Assembly: GCA_018697195.1 (NCBI GenBank)
Contig: CM031870.1
Coordinates: forward strand, 4,808,497-4,872,496
DNA from: Certhia americana
Lineage: Eukaryota; Chordata; Aves; Passeriformes; Certhiidae
Direction: 5' to 3'
Length of the DNA stretch: 64,000 bases
A program made the translations under genes and the position numbers. This document shows, one piece after another, positions 52,816 to 64,000 of this stretch. The notes below the pieces were generated by a model, which saw only the letters and a list, made by a program, of their open reading frames with translations, was not told where the DNA came from and did no database searches. Positions within the stretch are counted from its first letter, which is position 1. Every line of letters begins with the position of its first letter.

Positions 52816-54202
52816 TTAATGTTTTTAAGAGACTTTAACTTCACTCACATTGTGCCTTATAAGAATTTTAGCTGCCCCTCCACTTGCAGTGAGTTAAATA
52901 GTTAATAGTTGTTAGTCAATTAAAATGCTGCTCAGTACAGGAACAGCTGTACTTCAGCTTTTCATTAAAAGAAAGCTGAACTTCAAAGTCAGTACAAAGG
53001 ACCTAAAATGAGTATCCTATTCTACAGGAATGCACAATAGCTTTTGGATCCCTAAGAAACTCCTCAATTATTCTGTATCATTAGTATTATTGTCTCTTTT
53101 TTGGAGAATTTTCAAAGCAACCCAGTGTTTTGTGGAGAAGTGGCCAGAAGTTTCACTTTGCCTTTAAGCTAGGAATGAAACTTGTCTTGTGTCTGTGTAA
53201 TCTGCCTCAAATGTTTCTTTGGGAAGGCAAGTAGACATTGCTGTAAACAGATCATGGGTTGGTTAACAATTATGTCACGGGCCTGAAAAGGTAAAGTTAG
53301 GTCAGATGGACAAACAAACACCAGCACTTCCTACAGCAGAAGGAGCATGAACAACCCCCACTGAGTCTGTTTTTAGACTTGACACAAAGCCAAGGCACTT
53401 GGGAATTAGAAGCTGAAGAACCCTTTCTGTCTGTCATACAGATAATTTAAAAAACCCACATCTGAATCCTGATTTTCCATGATTTGTGCATGCAAAAAAC
53501 CCCAGCACTCTACCCCACAATGGTGTAGACAAGCCTTTAGGAGCTCCCTTATTTTATTACAGAGCTGAGAAGAGGACACCAAAACTTACACATTACAAAG
53601 CTATTGAAGAAAACCCCAAACAAACCAAGCTTTAACCTAAAGTCACAGAATTTAATTTCAAAGCAATATGCAAACAAACAAGCAAACATTGCTTGCTTTC
53701 CAAGGCACAATGGTGTAAACACAAAACCTGCAAATGACATATATTTAATACAAAAATATAAATACTGCTAATCTAAATGACAAAATAGCACATTTTTTTC
53801 CATGTATAAACTTTACTTTAAAAAATTCAGCTTTACTCTCAGTCATGAAATGTAATACAATAAAAAAAAAAATACGAGTCTTTTAGTGCCACCTACTACA
53901 TCCCTATTATATCAGCATAAATATGAATATTCAAAACATTATACAATTTGCCACATTACGAAAGAGAAGTTTGGCTGCTTTTTTTCCCTAATAAAACTGG
54001 TCATCACATACCTGACTGCGAAGTGTGATTTTATCCAGTTTGAAATGATTTTTGAAAGACTGAATCCTTGCTGTGTCACATTAGTAACTCTGACATTAAA
54101 TTATTACATTGTTAAATAATCTAAAAATTAAATTCCTGAAAAAACATTCCTTCTTTAAACCTTGTGTCTGAAAAACCAATGCGAAGTGAATTAAAACATT
54201 GT

Positions 54203-54208
54203 TTTATT
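54203..54208 (-). terminator. DNAAF5 polyadenylation signal
   Basis: AATAAA on the minus strand about 190 bases after the stop codon, giving a short 3'UTR. Cleavage site inferred. Confidence 0.65.
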
Positions 54209-54400
54209 GCTAGGAAATACAAAGAACTGTTCAAACTGCAAAGAACATAGAATTTCACTTTCAAATGAGTCAACAGTGAATTTTAAAAGAAAAAACAAAT
54301 CTATTTGCAGCTCAGCCTTTCTTAAGCAAACAGAAATACGAAGATAATCCAGGTCATACAGATTTCACATCAGTTTCCTAAACAGAATCTCAGCAGTGAT

Positions 54401-57400
54401 TCATAAAGCTGCTTCCTTGGCTGACTGAATGTGATGTAGCAGCTGATTACAATAGACCGGTGTTTGATGCTTATGTACAACCCCTTCAATTTCTCTTACC
54501 AGCAGATCTGGATTTAAAATGCTTCCTTCCTTTAAAACTTCTGTAAGACAAAAAATATGTTTCATAAATCAGTAGCTGCTCTGTGTTGCTCTACCCAAGT
54601 TCCTTCAAAGTAGCTGAAAATAAACCTGGAAATTGTTCTACAAGTGATGCAGTGATTACAACACAATTCCTCCCTCCCCTATTTGCTGAGGTCTGTATTT
54701 TGACATTTATGTTCTTCAACACAGGCTAGTACACTAATAAATTCCAGAGAGCCCCTCCAGCAGGCTGGGATGAGTGGTCACATCCTGCAGTGGTTGGGCT
54801 CTGTGCTCCATATCCTGTTTACCATCCAGAAAGTCTCTGGTAGTTCAGCTGCACTGCTACCTCCCCCTGGAGAACCCTGGGCAAAACATTCATTCTGCAC
54901 ACAGGTGGAAGGTCAGAGCTCATCCACTGAAACCCAAAGGAAAGCTCCAGCCTGGCAGGGTTAACTTCTACCTGTACGTGCTGCTTTCATCAATGCTCAA
55001 AATGATGATTTAAAAAACGTTGCTAAAAACATACATGACTGAAATTCTTACCTAGGACTGCTTTTTGGAGATTTTCATCTGGGTCATCAAGATGCACCAA
55101 CAGTTCTTGGTACAGAAACTCAACATGACCTTCCATTGAGGATTTCACATCACTGCCCTTTAAGCACTTAAACCAATTAGCCAAGGTGTGAGCAGCTGCC
55201 AGTCGGACATCACACGAGGCATCATCCAGACGCTTTAAAACCTCTGAAAAGGAGCAATAACCAAAATGGTTTGTGAACAGAGGAGCTGGCTTTTGCATTT
55301 GATAAAAACAAATGTATTCTGTCAGCATTCTAATTATTGTTGCACTTCTGATGTATTTTTGTCTTCTGAGCATAATAAATACATGTAAATCACTGCTCCT
55401 AAAAGCTCCTCATTCACTGTTATTAGATGATGTTGTCCAAACATTAATAAAAGACAAATACAGAAGTATTTAGATTAATTGAACATTACCTAGCACTCCT
55501 GCTGACAAGGAACTGTGAATATCTATTTATGCATTTCATAACTACAGAGTTTAAGTACTTCTATACTTTATAAAGTACAGCATTTCTATTAATTAGATAT
55601 TAAATAAATTATTAAATAATATGAATTATTTAAATTATTAAATATTACTGCACTGCAGACTATGTGAATATGCAAGATGCAAAGACATATATACTCTGAG
55701 AATTATCTGATCATATATTTCTCCAAAATAAAAATGTTTACATATAGGTTTCTAGTGTGCTACATAAGAGAAAGTATCAGTTGTTAAGTTGCTGAGTTAG
55801 GGAAAGCCAAATTTATTTGTATGTATAGGAACATAAATCCTGGCACAAAGCACAGTCTGTACTTCTGATTCATGGTTTAGCACTTGAACTTCACATTCTG
55901 AGAGGCATTACAGCTCCTAGCTCTAATTGGCAAGACAAGACTCTAGATTAGAGTTTTCTTCCTTGTTTTTTTTTTTTTTTTTTAGATAAAACCCCAACCC
56001 ACTACCTATTCAGGTCTATTTATGGTACACTGAAATGGTTTGCTCTTGGCTTTCAAACACAGCACTGAGAACAATGTGACTTCCATTTATACACTGCAGT
56101 ACTGTTCTGCTCTCACTAAACTTAGCACATTATTTCACATAGTCCAAACTCTGAAGCAATGCAGATGAGCTGCTGGCAAGCCCTGCACAAACCAAAGTAT
56201 TGAGTGAAGTTCCACCTAGTGGTCTGATGGATAATGATGCTGGGAATACTGCTCGGTTCTGCCAAACCCTTAGAAGTCGAGCAAACTGTGGCACTTTGAG
56301 AAAAAAAGCAAATGTAATTCATCAATATTGTGAACCTGATTAAAACACACAAACAAACCAACAATGGTCTTGCCCCAAGTCTACTAAACCTTTACACATA
56401 CCTGTGCAAGTGTTCTTAAATTTATCTGCATCAAACTGCCTCCCACAGACTTTTAGAAAAACATCAACAATACGACAAGCCATCAGTCGAGTAATTTTAG
56501 AGTCTTCATCCATGGAAGCAATAACTTGGGGCATCAGCTCATCTTTCACTTTTAAGATCTACAGTTAATAGGAACAGCATAGAAAAAATATGCTTAGTGT
56601 TACAGCACTTACCATTAGCTGTGGCAGATACTTGTCTGCTTAGTAAAAAATATTAGCTATAAATGTTACCCTGAAAACCCCTGAAGCTACAGAACTCTAG
56701 TTTTGCCTCTAAGTTAGCTTGGAAAATGAAAAACCACCAGTCAATCACCCAGCTCATGAACACTCGGTATACAAACAGATGAGTTTTATGTAACTCATAC
56801 ATAAAGTATTAGTATTATTTTACAAGTTCAAGCTTGTAAAAGCTCTAAAACTTTAAAAAAAAAATTTTAAATCCCCAATTGTGGAGCGCGGGAGCGAGGC
56901 GGAGCTGCGGGTTCGCTCAGGTACCAGCAGATGGCGGCCTGACTCAACAGGCAGCGCTGCGCTGGGAGCGAGGTTGGGAATTGGAGTTTATTCCGTGTAT
57001 TCCACATCATCCATCCATCAATGCGAAACAGGCATCAAGGCACCGACTCACAAAAAATGGTCAGCTAGAACAGTAGTTTCTGATATCGACGTTTCGGTAT
57101 ACGTGAACTCAACCAGTTATGTGTGTTTAAGCACTTTGTTCAATTAATGATCTGTTACAGAGACAGTAAAGACTGTGAACATTTAACAACATTTAAATTA
57201 AATTTATTTTTTTAAAATGACCTTTTATTTAAAATATTTCCACTACATAATTACCAAATGCTACTTTTGTTAGCAAAGAAGCATCAAAAACCCCCTCAGA
57301 TTCAAATACTCCTTAATCAGGGGTGGGTACCATCTCTTCAAGTGTACTCCTTGCTAGCACTCCAGACTATAGATATTTTTCATGTTCCTTTTCAAGTCCT

Positions 57401-60400
57401 CTTGTCCTTTCTTAGAATCTTTAGATATTTTTTTCCCCTAAATGGACCTGTGGGCTCCAAGGCAACCAGACAACTTGTGTTTGCCATGTGACAGCACAGC
57501 ACGTCCTGGCTGGCTCCAGTGCTGCTGCACAGGCTCTGCTTGCAGGTCCAGTAATGCCAAGCACCCGAATTGTGTTCCTAGTGGTCAGCACCTTGTGCTA
57601 CAGAACTGATGAGCTGTTAGAAAAAAAGCTACAAAATCTGATGCTACTCAGTTTACACCTCAGCATTTTGCTGGCCTCAGGTCCATTATCAGGACATCAT
57701 CATCCCTCCACTAGTGATTGTTTCAGCCATTAACATTCAATTACGATTAATGAATTTTATTATGAAAACATTATGTCCTCCTGAAAATATTACTTACTCT
57801 AAGGATTTATTCTCTTTTTGCCCCTTGCATTTACTTTGTTTTCCTGCCTAAGATTTCAAAGGATGAGAAAGAAAGAATTTACCTCTTTTGGTGAAAGCAT
57901 TTCATAGTGGACGAGAGCCCAAAGGCACAATACAGCTGTAGCACGGATGGCAGCTGCTGTTCTTCCAGCATGCCACTGCAGATTAGGAGCCAGGATGTCT
58001 TTTATCACAGTCTCAAGGTAGCTAGGGAACAGCCTGAAGCCAAAAATAAGAAAGCAAAATAAAGGTTCATGAGAAAGTGATAAAGAGACTGACAGGATGT
58101 AAAAGAGAATTTTTTATCATAGAAACCTAGGCAGAAAACAGGGAAAAAAAAAAAAGACTCAGTAAAAAAATAAATAACATCTTATAAGGCAATATAATTG
58201 TAATGTATGTGATAAGCTTTTTACAATTTAGTTTTTCTAGGTGATATTTAAACAAATACCTAACATTTACAGAAATGAGAGGCTAGACTTTCTCCCACTT
58301 CAGGCAATGACCATGACTCATGTTATCTTGGTAAACTATTTACCTTCTCTGTGTCTCACCTTCTCCGTCTGTGCAGAGGAGATAACATCCTGTGCAATGC
58401 TGTAAGGATTCATTAATATCTGTGAGGTCCTTTGAGACTGGCAGTGAAAAGTATTTAAAATGTCCAAAGTATGAATGCTATTGATGACACCTGAACTCCT
58501 GATACAGCAGGGAACCTACACAGAGTATTTCAGTTCTCTCTTGGCTCAGAAACTTGTCTCCCCCAAAGATGAGAGGTCTGCAGGATTTTCTGATGGTCCC
58601 AATACTAGTTATTTTTATTACAGACACATAAATCTTTTATATTTTTGCTGATGTTTGTTCTTCCTCCTCCATTGAATGGGTTGTTAAAATGCTAAAAGTT
58701 GCTCTGAGAGTCAGCAATTATAATAGGCAGGGTTGCCTCACTCATTTAGTTAACAGCTCAAACAATCTCAAATTCAGAGGGGAAAAAAAATCTTACTAGT
58801 TAATTTATACTTCGCTGTATCAAAGAGACATTAGTGGCTGGCTGTGGCTGGTAACTGAGGCTCAGGTTATCCACTGTGCCTCTGCCTTACAGAATAGCTG
58901 GCAGTGTACAAACAGTCTGAACCTGCCCTGACTCTGCCCCACTGTGTGCAGAGCTCTATTCAAACTGCAGCCCCCTGACTGTCAAACAGCATAGCCCCAC
59001 CCTGCTGCTTGGGACAAAGGGAACAAGCTCTTGGTGACTTTTTTCTAAGAGTCCTACACTGCCAGGCTGAATGAGTGGCCCTTTAGTGATGTGCCAAGAC
59101 ACAGGAGGAACATAACAGGTCCATGTTAACAACTAACAATTACCAGTGAGTACCCTAAGAAGAATCCATGCTGCAGGTAGTCCCTGTTATCCAGGTATTA
59201 CTGCACTGCCAGGCCTCAGTTATGTGCTGACACACACCTGCAGCATGATGGAAATAGATACACCTGGCTGCTGCTTCCCCTTGGCAAGGGAGCCCTTGGG
59301 CTCTGGAGAAGTCAGAGATCCAGCCACTGCTGTTTCTCGTCAGCAGATGGCACTTAAGTAATAACAAGAAATCTGACATCCCATTAGACCCATCTGAATC
59401 TGTAAAACCCTTTAGATGTGGTATTTTAAAGACATTTTAGAGCATTAATAATTTGCTGTTAAAAAGGTTGTCAGGAGAAAAATAAAACTAATGATCACTA
59501 TCCTTCCAAATCTCCTTTCAGCTCCAAAGCTAAAAGCAGCCCTGTGCTGTCTCTGCTATCTGATCAATAGATGGTTCTGGTTTTAGTAAAACCTTCTGTT
59601 AAACTGCAGTGAGAACACGATCTGTCAAAACACAAAGGTAAATTCCATCAGCATTATGTTAACTATGGTGCTGTGCTATTTGTGAGAATGTTTGTTCTAG
59701 TGCCTTGAATCAGAATCAGTAAAGCAATATCTGACAATTATCTGACTCAGTCATGTCAGACTCAAACACAATTAGGTGACCACACAACTGTGTTTAGCAT
59801 AATAACCAAAAGCCTTTCTAGCTAAACTCTGGGAACCATTTCAAGGAGCTAAACAAATTACTGACAGCAGTGAATATCAGAGTGCAACTGGAACTTACTA
59901 CTACTTCCCAACACCATCTCCCATTACCATTAACATTTCATTTTTGCTGTTGCTCAATTTTGAGAATTGCAATTCAATTCTCCCTCTTTTCATTTTCAGA
60001 TCTTATTGTTGCAAATCTGTGTAACTCAAAAGTCAGTCATTTCCAGGAAAGGACATACCACATCTGTGCCATTTGTATTTACAGAGTTGATACTTCATTC
60101 TCAACTGGATACAAGAGAACTAAAATGGGATCTGCAGAGACATCAATACCCTGCTCTTACAGAGATGTACAAAGCAGAGCTTGAGCTTGCATTAAAATTG
60201 GTTTTATGAACTTGCACACTTAAACTTCCATTCCAAGCAATTTTTTTTATACATTTTTATCTTGCATTAGTTCCTTTTCTGCTTTCATGACACTGCTGCA
60301 TTTTGCCTTATATGTTTATGGACTGTTCTGTTTTGGGGTTTTCTGTGTATGCTTTTGTTGTTTGTTTGTTTTTGTTTTTTTTTAATTTAGCATCCTCAAT

Positions 60401-62726
60401 CCAGGCAATTTGAAACAAAATGTGATTTGCTTTTACAAATCAAAACCTCCAGAAATGTTTTGCAAACAATGCTTCAAACACAAAAAATCCTACATGTTAC
60501 TTCCTACATGAGAACATTTGCTGTGTCCATGGTAAGCAGGATCAAGACTTCAAAGAGGCATTTAGCTGATTCCACTGCTGTTTAGTCTTAAAGATAAACA
60601 TACTGGTAAAATTCATGGCTTTGCTTTTGTTGTCAGAGGACAGAGCCTCATTATGAGCTGGACTGGACCATCCTTCATACAAACAGCTCTGTGACCCTCC
60701 TCGGATATATCTCATCCTGACAAAGGCCATTCACTCACACTGCCCCGAGCAAAACAACTTCCATCACTGCTGTGTGCAGAGCTGGGGTGGTGTGTGGCCA
60801 TACCCACTGAATTAGTTTGAAACATTCTTCTGCTTTGTGCACACTGATAATTTCCCTTTCCTGAGAATATTAATGAAGCTGGCAGCTCATCGGGTTGGGT
60901 TTCTTGGCTCCAAGGGCTTTGCATTGTCAGTTAGATGATACAAATTGGTTTAAAACAAATAGTCAGATCCTGGAACATTTCAAACAGTTTTCAAAGTGCT
61001 TTTCTTTTTTTTCCAGATTGTTGAGTATCTAGATTAATCTTGTAACTATCACTCAGTCACATGATTATTTAAACAAATAACTGACTACAGTTTTTACAAT
61101 ATTTAAACCAGTAACTAACCACAACCACTGACTACAAAGACATTTCTTACATGGATCAGGAATTTAACATTGGATCCTGAGAATATGGAAGCAGGTAGCA
61201 GCAAACATTGCCTCAGAGCTTCAGACAAAAAAGGGTTTAATTATGTTTTCTCTTAAGCACATTAGCTCAAAATCTATTAGGGGCTGCATCAGCAGTGATT
61301 CTTCAGCTTACCTGGAATTCCCCATGGAATGGGAACACCAGAGTTCCTCCTCCCCTCATTATAGGATGCAGGCCATAAATATATAAAATATATCTAAAAA
61401 TGGTGAAAAAACACCTACAGTCATGCTAACTCGGCCTCATGGATCCAGAACGAATGTTCAACATACCAACTGCCCAGTGAGTGCCCATCTGCACACCAGA
61501 ATTGTGAAAACACTTTTACCTATAAAGTAATGACCATTGCTATCCAAGTCCTTTTAAGAAGAATGTTTCCTGTGATTTCTTTCCTTTGGTTGGTTGGTCG
61601 GTTTGGGGCTTTGTAAGAGTTAAAAATGAAGAAAAAATGCATCAGAATACATTTATATCCTAAATGCAGCAGGTAAAAAGCAGAGTAGATGTGGTTTATG
61701 TATTCAGGACAACTTTGCACGAGTGTTTGTACTATTAGTCAGGCTAAATTAATAATGGTAAAAGAGCCCCCCTTTTGGCATTGTTACAGATGAGGAGTTT
61801 TACAAGCACCTCAGTTATACTTAGATTGTACTTGTAATGCATAAATATTGCCAAGCAACAGGAGACTTACATTTTCAGTCACAATAATGCCTTATCAAAC
61901 ATTTAGTTTAATGCTTTTCAGACTTTATGAAATATCTTGGGCATTTTTTAATGCCCATTTTTTGGGGTGTTTAACTCTTTCCTTAAAATCACTACAGGCA
62001 AAGTTTAGGGATTTAGGAGCTGGCTGTGAGAAAATGAAAAAAAACCCTGAACAACATCCCCTCCCAATTATATTCCTAAGAATCTCCCTTTTAGCTTTCA
62101 AACAAGTATTCTTTTCTATCACAGCTCTTCATTTTTTTTGGAAACTACCCAGATCCGCATGACATTCCTTTTAATTTGCAGTAATGGCACAGGTAGGAAG
62201 ACTATAGTGGAGGAAGTCAAGACTTTCATTTTATATATTTGAAATTTATATTTATATATATAAATTTATATATATTTATATATTCAAATATATGAGATAT
62301 TAAACAGATATTTATATATATAATTATTTATATATATATATATTTAAATATATAAATTTGTATTTATGTATTCTTTTTTAATTATTGCACTCCACATTCC
62401 CAGTCATTGCCAAAAATTACAGCAGAAAAATAGGCTGCAGAAGATGGTGGGAAAGTCTTTCTTCTTCCAGCCATGCTCACATGGAGATGGTTATAGGGGT
62501 TAAATAACTCCCATGGTCATTACTTCTTAATGCCACTGGAGTTTTCAAAGAGCTGTGTGAAATCAGGCCTCCACTTACCCCTGAGAATTGATGGTTTCAC
62601 TCGCTTTCTGCAACAACTGGGATAAAACAGTAAAAAGCTTTAACCGCATCTGGGGATCTCTGTTTGGCTGGAGACACGTCCTCAGAATGAGAATAAAGTC
62701 ATCCAGAGCTCCACCTATGACAGGAC
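54401..62726 (-). CDS. DNAAF5: DNAAF5 (HEATR2), partial: last five exons
   Basis: DNAAF5 is a cytoplasmic HEAT-repeat protein needed to pre-assemble axonemal dynein arms; loss in humans causes primary ciliary dyskinesia. Exons on the minus strand: 62726-62579, 58033-57883, 56558-56402, 55243-55052 and 54540-54401, the last ending in TGA at 54403-54401. GT-AG borders and phases agree, giving 261 residues after a split first codon. Family landmarks include [13 protein letters not shown] and INSQG in the first exon, [19 protein letters not shown] in the second, [17 protein letters not shown] in the third, EVLKRLDDA and [12 protein letters not shown] in the fourth, and [16 protein letters not shown] in the fifth. 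These are the C-terminal HEAT repeats. Human DNAAF5 has about 855 residues, so about two thirds lie beyond the right edge. Confidence 0.95.
56559..57882 (-). other. DNAAF5 intron with a CpG-rich patch
   Basis: AT-rich intron interrupted at 56,881-56,985 by a GC- and CpG-rich patch that contains a full match to the CTCF core consensus. No exon recognised. Confidence 0.6.
56924..56938 (+). promoter_or_regulatory. candidate CTCF site in DNAAF5 intron
   Basis: CCAGCAGATGGCGGC agrees at all 15 positions with the degenerate core CCASYAGRKGGCRSY. It lies in a local CpG-rich island of about 100 bp. Binding is inferred from the motif alone. Confidence 0.55.
58034..62578 (-). other. DNAAF5 intron
   Basis: About 4.5 kb between the exons ending INSQG and starting LFPSYLE; the phases join directly (GG + G). 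It holds a TA-rich microsatellite at 62,227-62,372 and a T/TTTG-rich tract near 60,350-60,385. No other exon seen. Confidence 0.65.
62227..62372. repeat. TA-rich microsatellite
   Basis: Tandem 'tatatatttatatata'-like units with 'aaattta' interruptions over about 145 bp in a DNAAF5 intron. Confidence 0.85.
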
Positions 62727-64000
62727 CTGCAAACAAACATGGGAGGTTTTTTTCAAAATACTAGTAAGCTTGAGATGTTTCATATGTAGGTGCATTAAAA
62801 TGTCTAATATAAGTGGTGTTAAAATAGTCCTTAGCTTCCCACTCTTGCATGGCAGCTGTTGAGGTATCCATGTGACACCATTTTAGGTGGTGCACAAATC
62901 CCCAGGCTAACACCCCACAGGCTCAGGTACCCCCAGTTTTGGCCAGGGCAGCCTGAAGATCAGTTCCCCACATCTCATTCAGTCAGCTGTGCATAGCTGT
63001 ACCACATTTGCCCAGAGCAGCTGTGGCTGCCCCATCCCCGGAAGTGTCCAAAGCCAGATTGGATTGAGCTCAAGGCAACCTGGGATGGTGGAAGGTGTCC
63101 CTGCCCATGGCAAGGAGTTGAAACTTGATGGGCTTTAAGGCTCCTTCCAACCTAAGCCATTCTATAATCTCATGACTCTGGAGTGGCTGTATCCATGACA
63201 CCCCAGAGCTGCTGGGACTGTCAGTACCAGAGGGCATTTTGACTGGAGGATTAATGCTGTTGCCTTGTAACTCTGCAAGTCTGAGGCTTTGGTTTTCTTA
63301 CACTTAATGAAAAATACACTGGATCTGGCATGACCCTGACACCTCTGGACACAGCAGCATTAAGTACACTTTTTTCTTCTTTCAAGTTTTTCCACATGCA
63401 GCATTTGAGATGTTCATGACTCCCTGAGGCATAGGAAAGGGCCTGTTTGAAAGGATAAACTTCAAAACCTGGAGAATACAATTACTGCAGAAGCATTCCT
63501 TCTCCCTGTTTAAATAATGCTTGTTTTCATCTTATAAGACAATCTAAAATATGATGTATTTTAGAAGATATTTGAAATAAAAGTCTCTTCTAAATTAACT
63601 CTTCAGTTTGTATTTTCACGTCCTATGATAAATTTAAACAATAAAAAAACAAAGAAAAACTCTAAGCTGTTATCCCAACATTTTAAGAAGCTATTTTCCC
63701 ACAACTGAAGGAAATTTGTGCCTTTTTCCTTGATAATGACAAACATCTGCCTGCTTTTACAGAGGAAGAGTACATAAAGACTGTACACATGCTTTATTCT
63801 GCAAGCTTTTTGCTGTAGAATGCTCTTTTTGCTCTATTTTTGCTTTGCTTTAGGAACTTCTTCAGCTTTGCAACCTTAAGATGCACATTCCGTTCAACTC
63901 CACCAACAGAAAATCCTTCCAGAGGAGACATTGGCATTTATGATGACAAGAATATTCCTCACACATAGGATGGACAGATTGAAGTATTCAAGATTCCAAA
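62727..64000 (-). other. DNAAF5 intron running off the right edge
   Basis: Upstream of the exon starting GT CCT GTC; contains a plus-orientation CR1 tail. I could not find the next upstream DNAAF5 exon before the edge. Confidence 0.6.
63000..63178 (+). mobile_element. CR1 LINE 3' relic in DNAAF5 intron
   Basis: 'cagctgtggctgccccatcc', 'aggtgtccctgcccatggca' and 'ctccttccaacctaagccat' followed by 'tctataatctcatgac' reproduce the CR1 3' tail and its degenerate end repeat, in plus orientation. Confidence 0.85.

Larger units (their letters stand above)
50151..54202. other. intergenic region between DNAAF5 3' end and the SUN1 promoter block
   Basis: Unique AT-rich sequence with no recognised gene. 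It holds an AT-rich imperfect hairpin (50,782-50,863), a CR1 tail (52,655-52,815) and short A runs. The open frame at 50,161-50,367 has no recognisable protein. Confidence 0.65.

Noticed and set aside
1..64000. tRNA, rRNA, CRISPR, bacterial operon or intact endogenous virus
   Set aside because: No supporting sequence pattern was seen; the only mobile elements recognised are truncated CR1 relics.

Overview
The window is vertebrate nuclear DNA, almost certainly from a bird. The evidence is widely spaced coding exons with GT-AG splice sites, CpG-island promoters, CR1-type LINE 3' ends, and three neighbouring genes whose order (DNAAF5, SUN1, GET4, all in one direction) matches the conserved block on human 7p22.3. 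All three genes are read on the minus strand, so the window runs from the 3' side of the block (left) to its 5' side (right). The species cannot be fixed from the sequence alone.

Region by region: 1-7,660 holds GET4, first five coding exons, with the rest beyond the left edge; its CpG-island promoter is at about 6,690-7,960. At 8,245-31,168 lies SUN1: a 3'UTR, then 21 coding exons that join into an open frame of 868 codons plus stop, with GT-AG junctions in consistent phase throughout. Non-coding first exons and CpG islands follow at about 35.8-38.1 kb. At 34.7-50.15 kb is a disturbed region: about 5.7 kb containing the SUN1 promoter occurs as copy A (34,697-40,449), a partial inverted copy B (40,577-43,530), an N gap (43,531-44,506) and a direct copy C (44,507-50,150). 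The stretch 50.15-54.2 kb is intergenic with a CR1 relic and an AT-rich hairpin. At 54,203-62,726 are the last five exons of DNAAF5, the 5' part lying beyond the right edge.

The genes are housekeeping or cell-structural: DNAAF5 is a cytoplasmic HEAT-repeat factor for axonemal dynein pre-assembly, SUN1 is the inner-nuclear-membrane half of the LINC complex, and GET4 belongs to the tail-anchored protein targeting (BAG6/GET4/UBL4A) complex. They share synteny, not a pathway.

The most unusual part is the A / inverted B / gap / C structure. It may be a real palindromic duplication of the SUN1 promoter or a false duplication from an unresolved assembly; C carries long poly-G runs that favour at least partial assembly error. 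No new gene system could be supported.
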